Below are positions 50,752 through 57,832 of a stretch of DNA of 57,832 bases, in pieces. This DNA is from RGIG3102 sp964369975 (GTDB lineage: Bacteria; Bacillota; Clostridia; Oscillospirales; Ruminococcaceae): the NCBI GenBank assembly GCA_964369975.1, contig CAYJFZ010000011.1, forward strand, positions 1 through 57,832, in the 5' to 3' direction. Each line of letters begins with the position of its first letter. Positions within the stretch are counted from its first letter, which is position 1. Under the pieces are notes generated by a model. The model saw only the letters and a program-made list of their open reading frames with translations, had not been told where the DNA came from and ran no database searches. Both the position numbers and the translations under genes were made by a program.

Positions 50752-51339
50752 TTATATACTCGCTATTTTGCAGCCATAGCTTGAAGTGTCTACATTTATA
50801 GGGCTAACTCTCATAACCTCATACATATATTCTACTTCCTCTTGATTATTTAATGAATATTTTAATCTTATTATATCCCCTCTTTCAAATACTAAAGGGG
50901 GCGCTTCTACAGCTAAGCCTTCTGCACTTAAATCTGCTATTAAGGCATCAATTTCTTTATTAAAAAATACTTCTTGGCCTTGAATGAAAACACTGTTTAT
51001 AACAGTGGGGATTTTAGCTGTAAACCTTGTATATTTTCTTTGGCGCAAAACTGCTCCTTTTGAAATAGCTATCTCAACTGCATTATCTATATACACACTT
51101 CTTACTTTTCCTACAAACTGTATGGGAATTTCATCAACGACAAATAAAACAAACACTGTTTTTTCTCTTTTTAACTTTTGAGCATCTGTTGTTCTTACTT
51201 GTATACTTCGCAAGCTCTTATTATCTTCAATGACCACTGATTCTAATAAAAAGCTATTGTTTTCTTTTGATTTGATTACTACTTTTTTATCTAAAAAGTC
51301 AATCATAGAATAATCTTCGCTATTGAATTGCTTGTCCAT
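50752..51339 (-). CDS. PilZ domain cyclic-di-GMP receptor (YcgR-like)
   Basis: A 195-residue protein with an N-terminal YcgR-like beta domain (about 10-95) and a C-terminal PilZ domain. Both c-di-GMP ligand motifs are intact: RxxxR at 101-105 (RKYTR) and DxSxxG at 136-141 (DLSAEG). In Bacillus the homolog YpfA/MotI brakes the flagellum. No flagellar gene is in this window, so the output is unknown. Confidence 0.88.
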   Translation of the reverse strand: MDKQFNSEDYSMIDFLDKKVVIKSKENNSFLLESVVIEDNKSLRSIQVRTTDAQKLKREKTVFVLFVVDEIPIQFVGKVRSVYIDNAVEIAISKGAVLRQRKYTRFTAKIPTVINSVFIQGQEVFFNKEIDALIADLSAEGLAVEAPPLVFERGDIIRLKYSLNNQEEVEYMYEVMRVSPINVDTSSYGCKIASI

Positions 51340-51383
51340 AAGGTCCCTTCTAATATTTTCAATAAGTCTATTTTATATATTGT

Positions 51384-51392
51384 ATTATACCA
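51384..51392 (-). promoter_or_regulatory. Extended -10 promoter of the PilZ/HD-GYP operon
   Basis: TGGTATAAT on the minus strand, 45 bases before the PilZ start, without a recognisable -35. It is the same ATATGGTATAAT string as before the DUF512 operon. Confidence 0.6.
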
Positions 51393-51672
51393 TATTTTAT
51401 ATTTTTAAAAAAGAGATTTCAAAAAAAGTTAATAAATTACACAACTTATTTACAAACTTTATAAAGATTTGCATTTTAAACTGGCAACATTAATCCATAT
51501 ATTATGAGATAAGTTTTATATTTACTTGTGTAGATTTTATTTGCTCGCCCTACTTTTGCTTTTAGTATTATTTTTATATAATAATTTATTAAAAAAGAAA
51601 GTCAAATTATTTTCATCAAGGAATAAAAAAGTACTCTCAAAAGCTATTATCTACTTTCTTATATAAACTTAA

Positions 51673-51706
51673 AACAACGGCGCTTAAATTTTAGCGTCGT
51701 TGTTTT
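51673..51706. terminator. Terminator hairpin, best read on the plus strand
   Basis: AACAACG-G-CGCT and AGCG-T-CGTTGTT form a 12-bp stem with a G-U pair on the plus strand, followed by seven T. The minus-strand version has an A-C mismatch and only TTTT, so it can end the SGNH gene but is a better plus-strand terminator. Confidence 0.78.
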
Positions 51707-51721
51707 TTTGTGTAATATTTT

Positions 51722-54013
51722 TTATGGTGTTTCTGCTGGAGGGTCTGTTGGCTCTGGTGGTGGTGTTGGAGTTATTGGGATGTTTGTTAAATTCACGGTG
51801 CATGTGGCAGTTTTTGCATTAATTGTAGCTGTTATAGTTACTGTAATAGTAGCCTCTGTATGAGTTTTGCCTGCTACTATACTTATATTGCCATTACCAT
51901 CAACTGTTACAAAATCACTGTTTGATGAATATGTAAGCGCTGTATCCCCTTCAGCTGGTCTTGCTGGGTCAAGAAGTACAGCAGTTGCCGTTATTGTATC
52001 GGTAGCTCCGCTTTGATAGTCTAAGGTTATTGAAGTTTTATCTAAATTAACGCCAGTTACTACATTCGGCTTTTTGCTCACCTGTACAGTAACTGTGTCA
52101 GTAAAGCCTTTTACAGTGGCTGTTATTGTAGCGCTTCCCTCTTTTATAGCTGTAATTTTACCGCTTGCATCTACAGTTACTATCGAAGTATCACTACTTT
52201 TCCATTCTACAGTCTTATCACCTGTTGTGTCAGTGGGATTGTATACTACGCTCAGAGTTTGCTCATCACCCTCTTGCATATCTATTGTTTCACTACCGTT
52301 TATGCTTATACCTTCAAGAGGTTTTGGAGCTACTACTTTAATGGCATGTTGAGCAGTTTCGCCGGATAAGGTGCAAGTGATTGTTACCTGTCCTTCTTTT
52401 GCTGTAGAAGTGACCACACCTGTACTTGAAACAGTTGCTATTTCAGAATCCGATGATGCCCAATTAGCTGATGAAGCATCTGCTAAGGCATCAGTTGGGT
52501 TAAGTGTAAGGTTTAATTGTGTGCTTTGTGAGGTTGCCATTTCACTTGCCCCACTAATCGAAATTGAGCTTAGTGCTTGCTTTACATTCACCTTACAGCT
52601 AACTGATAAATTAGTTCCATCAATTTTTGCAGTTATTGTAGCTGAGCCTATGCTTTGTGCTGTTATTTCGCCATCTTGCTCTACGCTTACTACTGCTGAA
52701 TTATCAGTTTCCCATATTATTTTTTTGTTTTCATAGTTTTGATTGCTAACTGATAATAATAATTGCTCAACTGCTCCTTGTGCTAAGTTAAGCTCTGTTA
52801 CTGCTGAATTATTTGCTTGTATATTTAAGTTTACTTTTGCAAAGTTTGCAGTAACTGTAATTTGAGTAACATTATCATCTATATCAGGCACTGTATACAC
52901 TAAAGATGGTGAAGCCGGATTTGCTATTGAGCCAACTTCTACGCTCCAGCCTATAAAGATACCGCCGTTTTCATAGTTTGCTTGCGCTGTTACACTTTCT
53001 GTTGATAGAGTTCTTTTTACACTTTGCTCTACTTCACCACTAACTGAGCCTAAACTTGCATCGCTACTCGCAAAGAAGATATTAACCCTTGCCCCTCTTA
53101 CTGCAAGTGGGTCTTCGCTGATTATGCCTGTCGGTGTTTCTTCTCTATTTGGAACATCATTTAATGGCTTTGGTCTATCATCTTCTGTAATGTATGCGTG
53201 AGTCATTATATAATCAAATAAGGCTTGCATACCGGTTTTGCTTAAATGTATACCATCGCCTATTGTGTAATCTGTTTTAGCAAAGCCTGTTTGTTCATCT
53301 TTTAAAGCTTCTGATGAATTTAAAAACTTAACGCCTAATTCTTCGCAAAGCTCTGATAAGGCTTTATTAAATGAGTCAATAGTTTGCATATTAACTTCAA
53401 GATTTTCTCTTCTTAAATCTATAGGAGGTATTGCATTTATAATTATATCTGCATAAGGATATGCTTTTTGAATTAAGGTAATCGAATTTTTATATTCTTG
53501 TATAAACCTTTGTGTTGACCAGCCGATTGTATTATTCGTACCATAAGTTATAATAACTCTTTCTGGCTGGATTAATTCTACTGCCTGTGGCACTGTTAAT
53601 GCCTCATCATAGCCCTCAAAAAAAGCTATTTCTAAATCGGCAACATGTTGTATACCCATTGAGGTAGCAGCTACTACATTATCCCAAGTAGTGTGGCCAT
53701 ACATCATTGTTCTTACAGTGTTGCTATCGCCTATAAAAAGCGTTGAGTCTATATACTCTTGCCCTGCATTTTCTGTTAATTCTAAAACTGTACCTGTGAG
53801 CATTTCTGTATCTATTACTATATCATCTTTATTGTAATCTTCATCTAATTGTTCTAAGTTCGCTTTTTGCACAGCCGATAAAACGCTTACGCCGATAGCT
53901 GTTATAACTAAAATAACTAATATGGCACTAAGTGCTAATATCGCTATACTTTTAACTTCTTTATTTTTTGCAGAACTTATTAAATTTTTAATATAATCCA
54001 AAGCTTTATTCAT
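51722..54013 (-). CDS. Membrane-anchored SGNH/GDSL hydrolase with Ig-like (Big_2) repeats
   Basis: A protein of about 763 residues. A short cytoplasmic N-terminus and one membrane helix (about 22-46) are followed by an SGNH hydrolase domain (about 85-290): block I GDSN with Ser97, block III TYGTNN, block V GDGIHLS. Then come a repeat-like beta segment (about 310-395), four Big_2-like domains (about 400-740, with the SATITA-type ends) and a Pro-rich tail. The esterase could act on O-acetylated wall polymers; that is inference. ATG 54013 is chosen, with GGAGGT upstream. It is monocistronic. Confidence 0.88.
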   Translation of the reverse strand: MNKALDYIKNLISSAKNKEVKSIAILALSAILVILVITAIGVSVLSAVQKANLEQLDEDYNKDDIVIDTEMLTGTVLELTENAGQEYIDSTLFIGDSNTVRTMMYGHTTWDNVVAATSMGIQHVADLEIAFFEGYDEALTVPQAVELIQPERVIITYGTNNTIGWSTQRFIQEYKNSITLIQKAYPYADIIINAIPPIDLRRENLEVNMQTIDSFNKALSELCEELGVKFLNSSEALKDEQTGFAKTDYTIGDGIHLSKTGMQALFDYIMTHAYITEDDRPKPLNDVPNREETPTGIISEDPLAVRGARVNIFFASSDASLGSVSGEVEQSVKRTLSTESVTAQANYENGGIFIGWSVEVGSIANPASPSLVYTVPDIDDNVTQITVTANFAKVNLNIQANNSAVTELNLAQGAVEQLLLSVSNQNYENKKIIWETDNSAVVSVEQDGEITAQSIGSATITAKIDGTNLSVSCKVNVKQALSSISISGASEMATSQSTQLNLTLNPTDALADASSANWASSDSEIATVSSTGVVTSTAKEGQVTITCTLSGETAQHAIKVVAPKPLEGISINGSETIDMQEGDEQTLSVVYNPTDTTGDKTVEWKSSDTSIVTVDASGKITAIKEGSATITATVKGFTDTVTVQVSKKPNVVTGVNLDKTSITLDYQSGATDTITATAVLLDPARPAEGDTALTYSSNSDFVTVDGNGNISIVAGKTHTEATITVTITATINAKTATCTVNLTNIPITPTPPPEPTDPPAETP

Positions 54014-54049
54014 TATTATCTTTACCTCCAAAGTAAAACAGTTACTATT

Positions 54050-54078
54050 ATTTTACTACAAAACATAAAAAAAATCAA
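54050..54078 (-). promoter_or_regulatory. Probable promoter of the SGNH hydrolase gene
   Basis: TTGATT (54073-54078) and TAAAAT (54050-54055) on the minus strand, 17-base spacer. Confidence 0.5.
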
Positions 54079-54143
54079 AGCAAACTGGCTACTTTTTATT
54101 TGTTTGTAATATTTTTAACACTAAATAATTTCTTTAAACAAAA

Positions 54144-54163
54144 AAAGCGGTGTTACCCGCTTT
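54144..54163 (-). terminator. Terminator after the small membrane protein gene
   Basis: A 7-bp stem AAAGCGG/CCGCTTT with a 6-base loop is followed by a T-tract of seven on the minus strand. Confidence 0.82.
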
Positions 54164-54172
54164 AATGTAAAG

Positions 54173-54556
54173 TTAAAACAATCTACTTAGCCAATCAGCA
54201 AAGGCATCAACTATTAATATCTTAGGCTCTTCGTTTTTAGATAAGCGATATATACATAAAAAAGCCACTACTATTCTTATAATGTTCAACACTTCAGTTA
54301 ATAGTAAAATCGGCATACCAATAAATGGTATTACTAATAATAAGCTACCAAGAAATATGATAGCTAAATTTGCTAAATAAAATAAAAAGTCTAAAATTAG
54401 CGCCTTTGATATCATCCTAAGCGCCCATTCATCCCTATCTACAAACATAACAAAAAGTGCTAAAATTAGCATTGCATAAGGTATGTTAATTATCATTAAT
54501 CCAAAGGCTAACATCGCATATACTTTATACGAAACACCAAATTTTCCTACTTTCAT
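54173..54556 (-). CDS. Hypothetical small membrane protein
   Basis: A protein of about 127 residues, of unknown family, with three or four hydrophobic helices (roughly 12-38, 50-68, 72-100) and an amphipathic C-terminus. A short polar loop DRDEWALR lies between helices. The start is ambiguous among three close ATG codons; the third (54556) has the best spacing from AAAAGG. It has its own strong promoter and terminator and lies between the SGNH gene and the ribosomal operon. Confidence 0.65.
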   Translation of the reverse strand: MKVGKFGVSYKVYAMLAFGLMIINIPYAMLILALFVMFVDRDEWALRMISKALILDFLFYLANLAIIFLGSLLLVIPFIGMPILLLTEVLNIIRIVVAFLCIYRLSKNEEPKILIVDAFADWLSRLF

Positions 54557-54588
54557 ATCCATCATCCTTTTAATAAATTTTCTAACTG

Positions 54589-54617
54589 ATTATATCATAA
54601 TATCTATTGTTTTGCAA
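54589..54617 (-). promoter_or_regulatory. Promoter of the small membrane protein gene
   Basis: TTGCAA (54612-54617) and TATAAT (54589-54594) on the minus strand, 17-base spacer ending in TGA (extended -10). Confidence 0.78.
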
Positions 54618-54777
54618 ATTTTAAGAGTTTATTTCTTATTTTATACATAAATTAATTTGTATACAAAAATTAAAAATAGGAATAGCTATACAACTTTTAT
54701 TTTTGATTATTTTTATTAAGTTATATTTTTTTAGTCTGTTTATTTTGGCTTTACCATTCTTGTAAAACTAAAATAAA

Positions 54778-54800
54778 AAATCCCCTTAAAAAGGGGATTT
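54778..54800 (-). terminator. Terminator of the ribosomal alpha operon
   Basis: A perfect 10-bp stem AAATCCCCTT/AAGGGGATTT with a 3-base loop is followed by a run of T on the minus strand, 8 bases after the rplQ stop. Confidence 0.92.
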
Positions 54801-54807
54801 AATTATT

Positions 54808-55158
54808 TTATACTAATTCAATGATTGCCATTTCTGCGGCATCTCCACGACGAGGGCCAATTTTAATTATTCTTGTGTATCCACCGTTGCGTTCTTGGTA
54901 GCTTGGTGCGATTTCATCAGTTAATTTTTTTGCCACTTCTTTTTTAGTAATATATGAATATACTTGTCTTTTTGCGTGAAGTGTGTCTTTTTTGCCCAGC
55001 GTAATCATTTTTTCAGCCATCGCTCTTACTTCTTTTGCTCTTGTAACTGTAGTTTCAATTTTACCATTTTCAAGTAAAAATGTTACCATAGCCCTTAGCA
55101 TAGCTTTGCGGTGGTCTGTTGTTCTGCCGAGTTTTCTTGTTCCTGGCATATGAGTCAC
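54808..55158 (-). CDS. rplQ: 50S ribosomal protein L17
   Basis: A 116-residue ribosomal protein. Signature segments are KLGRTTDHRKAMLRAM near the N-terminus, GKIETTVTRAKEVR, and the C-terminal GGYTRIIKIGPRRGDAAEMAIIEL. It is the last gene of the operon, ended by a strong terminator; the ecfA-ecfA-ecfT-truA genes that often follow rplQ are not here. Confidence 0.97.
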   Translation of the reverse strand: MTHMPGTRKLGRTTDHRKAMLRAMVTFLLENGKIETTVTRAKEVRAMAEKMITLGKKDTLHAKRQVYSYITKKEVAKKLTDEIAPSYQERNGGYTRIIKIGPRRGDAAEMAIIELV

Positions 55159-55177
55159 TCCTTTTCTTTAAAATGGA

Positions 55178-56128
55178 CTATTCTTCTTCTTTAGGGAATT
55201 TATATCCTAATGAAGCTAATTTGTGCATAACTTCTTCAAAGCTTTTTCTTCCTAAGTTTCTAACTTTCATCATTTCACTTTCTGTTTTATTAACAAGGTC
55301 TTCAACAGTGTGAATACCTGCTCTTTTTAAACAGTTAAATGAACGAACTGATAAGTCAAGGTCTTCGATAGTCATTTCAAGAGTTTTCTCTTGAGTTTGC
55401 TCATCTTTTTCAACCATCTTAGGCAATTCAACATCGTTTGATAATCCTACGAACAGATTTAAATGTTCAATTAAGATTCTTGAGCCGATGCTCATCGCTT
55501 CATTTGCGTTAATAACGCCGTTTGTCCAAACTTCAATAGTTAGTTTGTCATAGTCGGTTATTTGACCGACACGAGTGTTTTCAACAGAATAATTAACCTT
55601 TAATACAGGTGTAAAAATACTGTCTATTGGCAATACGCCAAGTGTTGTAAATTCTTGTGATTTCTTTGTCTTATCAACCGGAATATAACCTCTACCTCTA
55701 TCAAAGGTAAGCTCCATAATTAAGCTTGCGCCTTCGCTTAAAGTAGCGATGTACCAATCCGGATTTAAGATTTCAATATCAGAGTCAGCCTCGATTGAAG
55801 CTGCAGTAACAACACAAGGGCCAGTAGCATTAATTCTAACTGTTTTTGCCTCATCACTGAAGAGTTTTGCGCAAATACCTTTAACATTTAAAACTATTTC
55901 CGTTACATCTTCTTTGATACCGTTAACATAAGTAAACTCATGTAAAACGCCATCGATTTTTATACTAGTAACCGCAACACCTGGCAGTGATGATAGTAAA
56001 ATTCTTCTTAAAGAATTTCCTAAAGTTGTACCAAAGCCTCTTTCAAGAGGCTCTACTACAAATTTGCCATAATGCCCGTCTTCGGATACTGTAGATGTTT
56101 CTATTCTTGGTTTTTCGATTTCTATCAT
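55178..56128 (-). CDS. rpoA: DNA-directed RNA polymerase subunit alpha
   Basis: A 316-residue subunit with an N-terminal dimerisation domain (about 1-230; RGFGTTLGNSLRRILLSSLPG near 30-50) and a C-terminal DNA-binding domain (about 248-312) that contains SVRSFNCLKRAGIHTVEDL and RNLGRKSFEEV. Normal length, no missing parts. It follows rpsD. Confidence 0.97.
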   Translation of the reverse strand: MIEIEKPRIETSTVSEDGHYGKFVVEPLERGFGTTLGNSLRRILLSSLPGVAVTSIKIDGVLHEFTYVNGIKEDVTEIVLNVKGICAKLFSDEAKTVRINATGPCVVTAASIEADSDIEILNPDWYIATLSEGASLIMELTFDRGRGYIPVDKTKKSQEFTTLGVLPIDSIFTPVLKVNYSVENTRVGQITDYDKLTIEVWTNGVINANEAMSIGSRILIEHLNLFVGLSNDVELPKMVEKDEQTQEKTLEMTIEDLDLSVRSFNCLKRAGIHTVEDLVNKTESEMMKVRNLGRKSFEEVMHKLASLGYKFPKEEE

Positions 56129-56199
56129 TTATATAAACCCTCCTAATTATACAACTAATACGGCTGCTAAACTTTATGCATTTCCGATGCCGGAGTGGG

Positions 56200-56793
56200 T
56201 TATTTTGAGTAAAGCTCAACTATAAGTTGCTCATTAACATCAAAGTCTAATTCTGCTCTTACAGGTTTTGAAATTACTTTACCTTCAAATGATGATTTCT
56301 CTCTTGATAAGAATGAAGGTGTTAATTTGTCGCCTTTTTCTTCGATAAGAGTTTTGAATTTTACAGTTTGTCTTGATTTGTCACAAATAGATACTACATC
56401 GCCCACTTTTAGTGAGTATGATGGTATATCTACTTTTGAGCCATTTACTAAGAAGTGGCCGTGATTTACTAATTGTCTTGCTTCTCTTCTTGTATTAGCA
56501 AAGCCTAATCTAAAAACAACGCTATCAAGTCTTAATTCTAAAAGTTCTAAAAGGATTTCACCGGTAATACCGTGTGCTTTTTCTGCTTTTTCATAGTATT
56601 TTCTGAAAGGTTTTTCTAAAACACCATAAACGAATTTAACTTTTTGTTTTTCGTTAAGCTGAATACCATATTCGCTTTGTTTTTTTCTATTAGGTTTTGG
56701 GTTTCTTTTAGTTTCTTTGTAAATGCCTAACACTGCAGGAGAAATACCTAGCGTTTTGCATCTTTTTAAAATAGGTGATCTATTTTTAGCCAT
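56200..56793 (-). CDS. rpsD: 30S ribosomal protein S4
   Basis: A 197-residue primary-binding protein that nucleates 30S assembly. The S4 domain is in the middle (about 88-150: LELRLDSVVFRLGFANTRREARQLVNHGHFLVNG). The zinc-finger cysteines of the C+ form are absent in the N-terminus (only one Cys), so it is the zinc-free type. The gap before rpoA is 71 bases, longer than other gaps in this operon. Confidence 0.97.
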   Translation of the reverse strand: MAKNRSPILKRCKTLGISPAVLGIYKETKRNPKPNRKKQSEYGIQLNEKQKVKFVYGVLEKPFRKYYEKAEKAHGITGEILLELLELRLDSVVFRLGFANTRREARQLVNHGHFLVNGSKVDIPSYSLKVGDVVSICDKSRQTVKFKTLIEEKGDKLTPSFLSREKSSFEGKVISKPVRAELDFDVNEQLIVELYSK

Positions 56794-56808
56794 TTGTTAG
56801 TTATCCTC

Positions 56809-57201
56809 CTAAACGCGTCTTCTTTTTGGTGGACGGCAACCGTTATGTGGTATCGGTGTTACATCCTTAATCATATTAACTTCTAATCCAGCTGATTGTA
56901 GAGCTCTTATTGCTGATTCTCTACCTTGACCTGGTCCTTTTACATATACCTCCACAGTTTTTAAACCGTGTTCCATAGCTGCTTTAGCTGCTGCTTCTGC
57001 AACCATTTGTGCAGCATATGGAGTTGCTTGTCTTGAGCCTCTAAAGCCAAGACCGCCTGCACTTGCCCAAGAAATTGCATTGCCTTGAACATCAGTAATT
57101 GTAACAATTGTATTGTTAAATGTAGACTGAATATGAGCTGCTCCGCGCTCAATATTTTTGCGATGTACTCTTTTGCGAGTAGCTGTTTTTTTAACTGCCA
57201 T
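56809..57201 (-). CDS. rpsK: 30S ribosomal protein S11
   Basis: A 130-residue ribosomal protein of the 30S platform. Signature segments are AHIQSTFNNTIVTITD, GNAISWASAGGLGFRGSR, and the C-terminal DVTPIPHNGCRPPKRRRV. It lies 15 bases after rpsM and 15 bases before rpsD. Confidence 0.97.
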   Translation of the reverse strand: MAVKKTATRKRVHRKNIERGAAHIQSTFNNTIVTITDVQGNAISWASAGGLGFRGSRQATPYAAQMVAEAAAKAAMEHGLKTVEVYVKGPGQGRESAIRALQSAGLEVNMIKDVTPIPHNGCRPPKRRRV

Positions 57202-57216
57202 TTATCTTGTGCCTCC

Positions 57217-57588
57217 TTATTGTTTTTTGTTTGCAACAGTTCTTCTTGGACCTTTACGAGTTCTTGCATTAGTTTTTGATCTTTGTCCTCTTACTGGTAA
57301 GCCTTTACGGTGTCTTACACCTCTATAGCAACCGATTTCAATTAATCTTTTAATATCTAAAGCTGTCTGTCTTCTTAAATCGCCTTCTACTGTTACGTTT
57401 TGTGCTTCGATTTGCTCTCTTATTGCCTGTACTTCGTCATCTGTTAAGTCTTTTATCCTAGTATCTGGGCTTACGCCAGCTTTTTCGATAAGTTTTTTTG
57501 ATGTAGATAGACCCACACCAAAAATGTAAGTTAAAGCAACTTCAACTCTCTTCTCTTTAGGTAAGTCAACACCTGATATACGAGCCAT
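57217..57588 (-). CDS. rpsM: 30S ribosomal protein S13
   Basis: A 123-residue ribosomal protein of the 30S head that contacts the P-site tRNA and 50S bridge. Signature segments are ARISGVDLPKEKRVEVALTYIFG and RGVRHRKGLPVRGQRSKTNARTRKG. The upstream site is AGGAGGT. Confidence 0.97.
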   Translation of the reverse strand: MARISGVDLPKEKRVEVALTYIFGVGLSTSKKLIEKAGVSPDTRIKDLTDDEVQAIREQIEAQNVTVEGDLRRQTALDIKRLIEIGCYRGVRHRKGLPVRGQRSKTNARTRKGPRRTVANKKQ

Positions 57589-57623
57589 ATACAGTACCTC
57601 CTGTTATTTTTAAGTGTCAATTA

Positions 57624-57737
57624 TTAGCCTTGACGCTGTTTATGTTTTGGGTTTGCGCAAATAACCATTACACGACCTTTGCGTTTGATAATTTTGCATT
57701 TTTCGCACATTGGTTTAACGGATGGTTTTACCTTCAT
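57624..57737 (-). CDS. rpmJ: 50S ribosomal protein L36
   Basis: A 37-residue protein with the zinc-binding pattern CEKC...C...H (C+ form). The start is MKVKPSVKPMCEKCK and the end KHKQRQG. Too short for common ORF cut-offs but unmistakable. GGAGG lies about 8 bases before ATG. It is between infA and rpsM as usual. Confidence 0.95.
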   Translation of the reverse strand: MKVKPSVKPMCEKCKIIKRKGRVMVICANPKHKQRQG

Positions 57738-57767
57738 AATTACAACCTCCTTATATATGCATGTCTT

Positions 57768-57832
57768 TTATTTTGAACGCCATGTAATGCGCCCTTTTGT
57801 TAAATCGTAAGGTGACATTTCAACTGTTACCT
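57768..57832 (-). CDS. infA: Translation initiation factor IF-1, C-terminal fragment (cut by window end)
   Basis: The last 20 codons are present and read VTVEMSPYDLTKGRITWRSK before TAA, the standard IF-1 ending (OB-fold strand and basic C-terminus). The 5' part lies beyond the window. It precedes rpmJ by 30 bases. Confidence 0.93.
   Translation of the reverse strand, partial: VTVEMSPYDLTKGRITWRSK

Larger units (their letters stand above)
51340..51721. other. 382-base gene-free gap with a possible small RNA
   Basis: No ORF with a ribosome site is present. The gap holds the PilZ promoter at its left end and a strong hairpin at its right end. Between 51556 and 51660 the plus strand has a TTTGCT...TATAAT-like string, and a complementary pair AAGAAAGT (51595-51602) and ACTTTCTT (51653-51660) that could close an RNA domain. 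This would give an RNA of roughly 125 bases. Weak evidence. Confidence 0.35.

Noticed and set aside
51340..51721. c-di-GMP riboswitch near the PilZ/HD-GYP operon
   Set aside because: No GEMM-I or GEMM-II core, such as GGCAAACC with the distal GGGACGCAAAG-like part, was found on either strand.
52371..52736. Open plus-strand frame of about 120 codons opposite the SGNH gene
   Set aside because: It lies wholly antisense to the Big_2 repeats, has no ribosome site or promoter, and its composition mirrors the coding strand.
56961..57269. Alternative minus-strand frame overlapping rpsK
   Set aside because: It is a shifted reading of rpsK with Gln/Leu-rich low-complexity translation and no ribosome site.
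1..57832. Insertion sequences, prophage, CRISPR arrays, rRNA, genomic island
   Set aside because: No transposase, integrase, phage structural gene, regular spaced repeat or rRNA-like sequence was seen; only tRNA-Leu is present, and its flanks show no attachment-site duplication.

Overview
The window looks like a contiguous piece of a low-GC, Gram-positive chromosome of the class Clostridia. The codon use is AT-rich, the genes have GGAGG-type Shine-Dalgarno sites, and promoters are of the TTGACA-N17-TATAAT type. The family content also fits: PrkC/PrpC, RemA, YicC, ScpAB, YtfJ, a CotF-like coat protein, lipoproteins with lipoboxes and Zn-type L28/L32/L36. YtfJ and CotF suggest an endospore-forming lineage. 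I see no insertion sequence, prophage, CRISPR array or rRNA.

Layout. 0-4.2 kb: tRNA-Leu(GAG), rmuC, two paralogous nucleoside hydrolases, and a divergent ECF S-component-like membrane protein behind a perfect consensus promoter. 4.2-10.5 kb: one apparent operon (read leftwards) of an adaptor protein, a MacB-type ATPase and permease, an OmpR-family regulator, a sensor kinase and a small alarmone synthetase. A TTTAAG-N5-TTTAAG direct repeat, the known CiaR box, sits on the -35 region of its promoter. 10.6-18 kb: an M20 amidohydrolase, a membrane protein, and a BMP-family nucleoside ABC importer (binding lipoprotein, double-NBD ATPase, two permeases) with a terminator-like hairpin after the lipoprotein gene. 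18.1-22.4 kb: the least explained part, with an unlisted 47-residue membrane microprotein, a 584-residue lipoprotein of unknown function, and a translationally coupled pair of unknown membrane and surface proteins.

22.5-39.6 kb: a long, tightly packed housekeeping operon read leftwards from a strong promoter at 39.65-39.68 kb. Its genes are site-2 protease, scpA, scpB, DUF2953, ytfJ, rluB, a small GNAT-like protein, yicC, remA, gmk, priA, def, fmt, zinc peptidase, rsmB, rlmN, prpC, prkC, rsgA and thiN. It joins chromosome segregation, translation start and maturation, replication restart and Ser/Thr kinase signalling. rpoZ, coaBC and rpe, which usually lie in this cluster, are missing. 39.7-49.6 kb: rpmB, a CotF-like pair, plsY-der-DUF512, yceD-rpmF, pgi with a small P-loop protein, a D,D-carboxypeptidase and mtaB.

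49.6-54.6 kb: a c-di-GMP pair (HD-GYP phosphodiesterase and PilZ receptor), a 380-base gap that may encode a small RNA, a membrane-anchored SGNH hydrolase with Ig-like repeats, and a small membrane protein. 54.8-57.8 kb: the alpha end of the ribosomal protein operon (infA fragment, rpmJ, rpsM, rpsK, rpsD, rpoA, rplQ), closed by a strong terminator.

The strongest lead for an unusual system is the CiaR-box efflux operon that ends in an alarmone synthetase. Next are the coupled pair at 20.3-22.4 kb and the possible small RNA at 51.55-51.71 kb. All functional calls are from reading the sequence; no database search was run.
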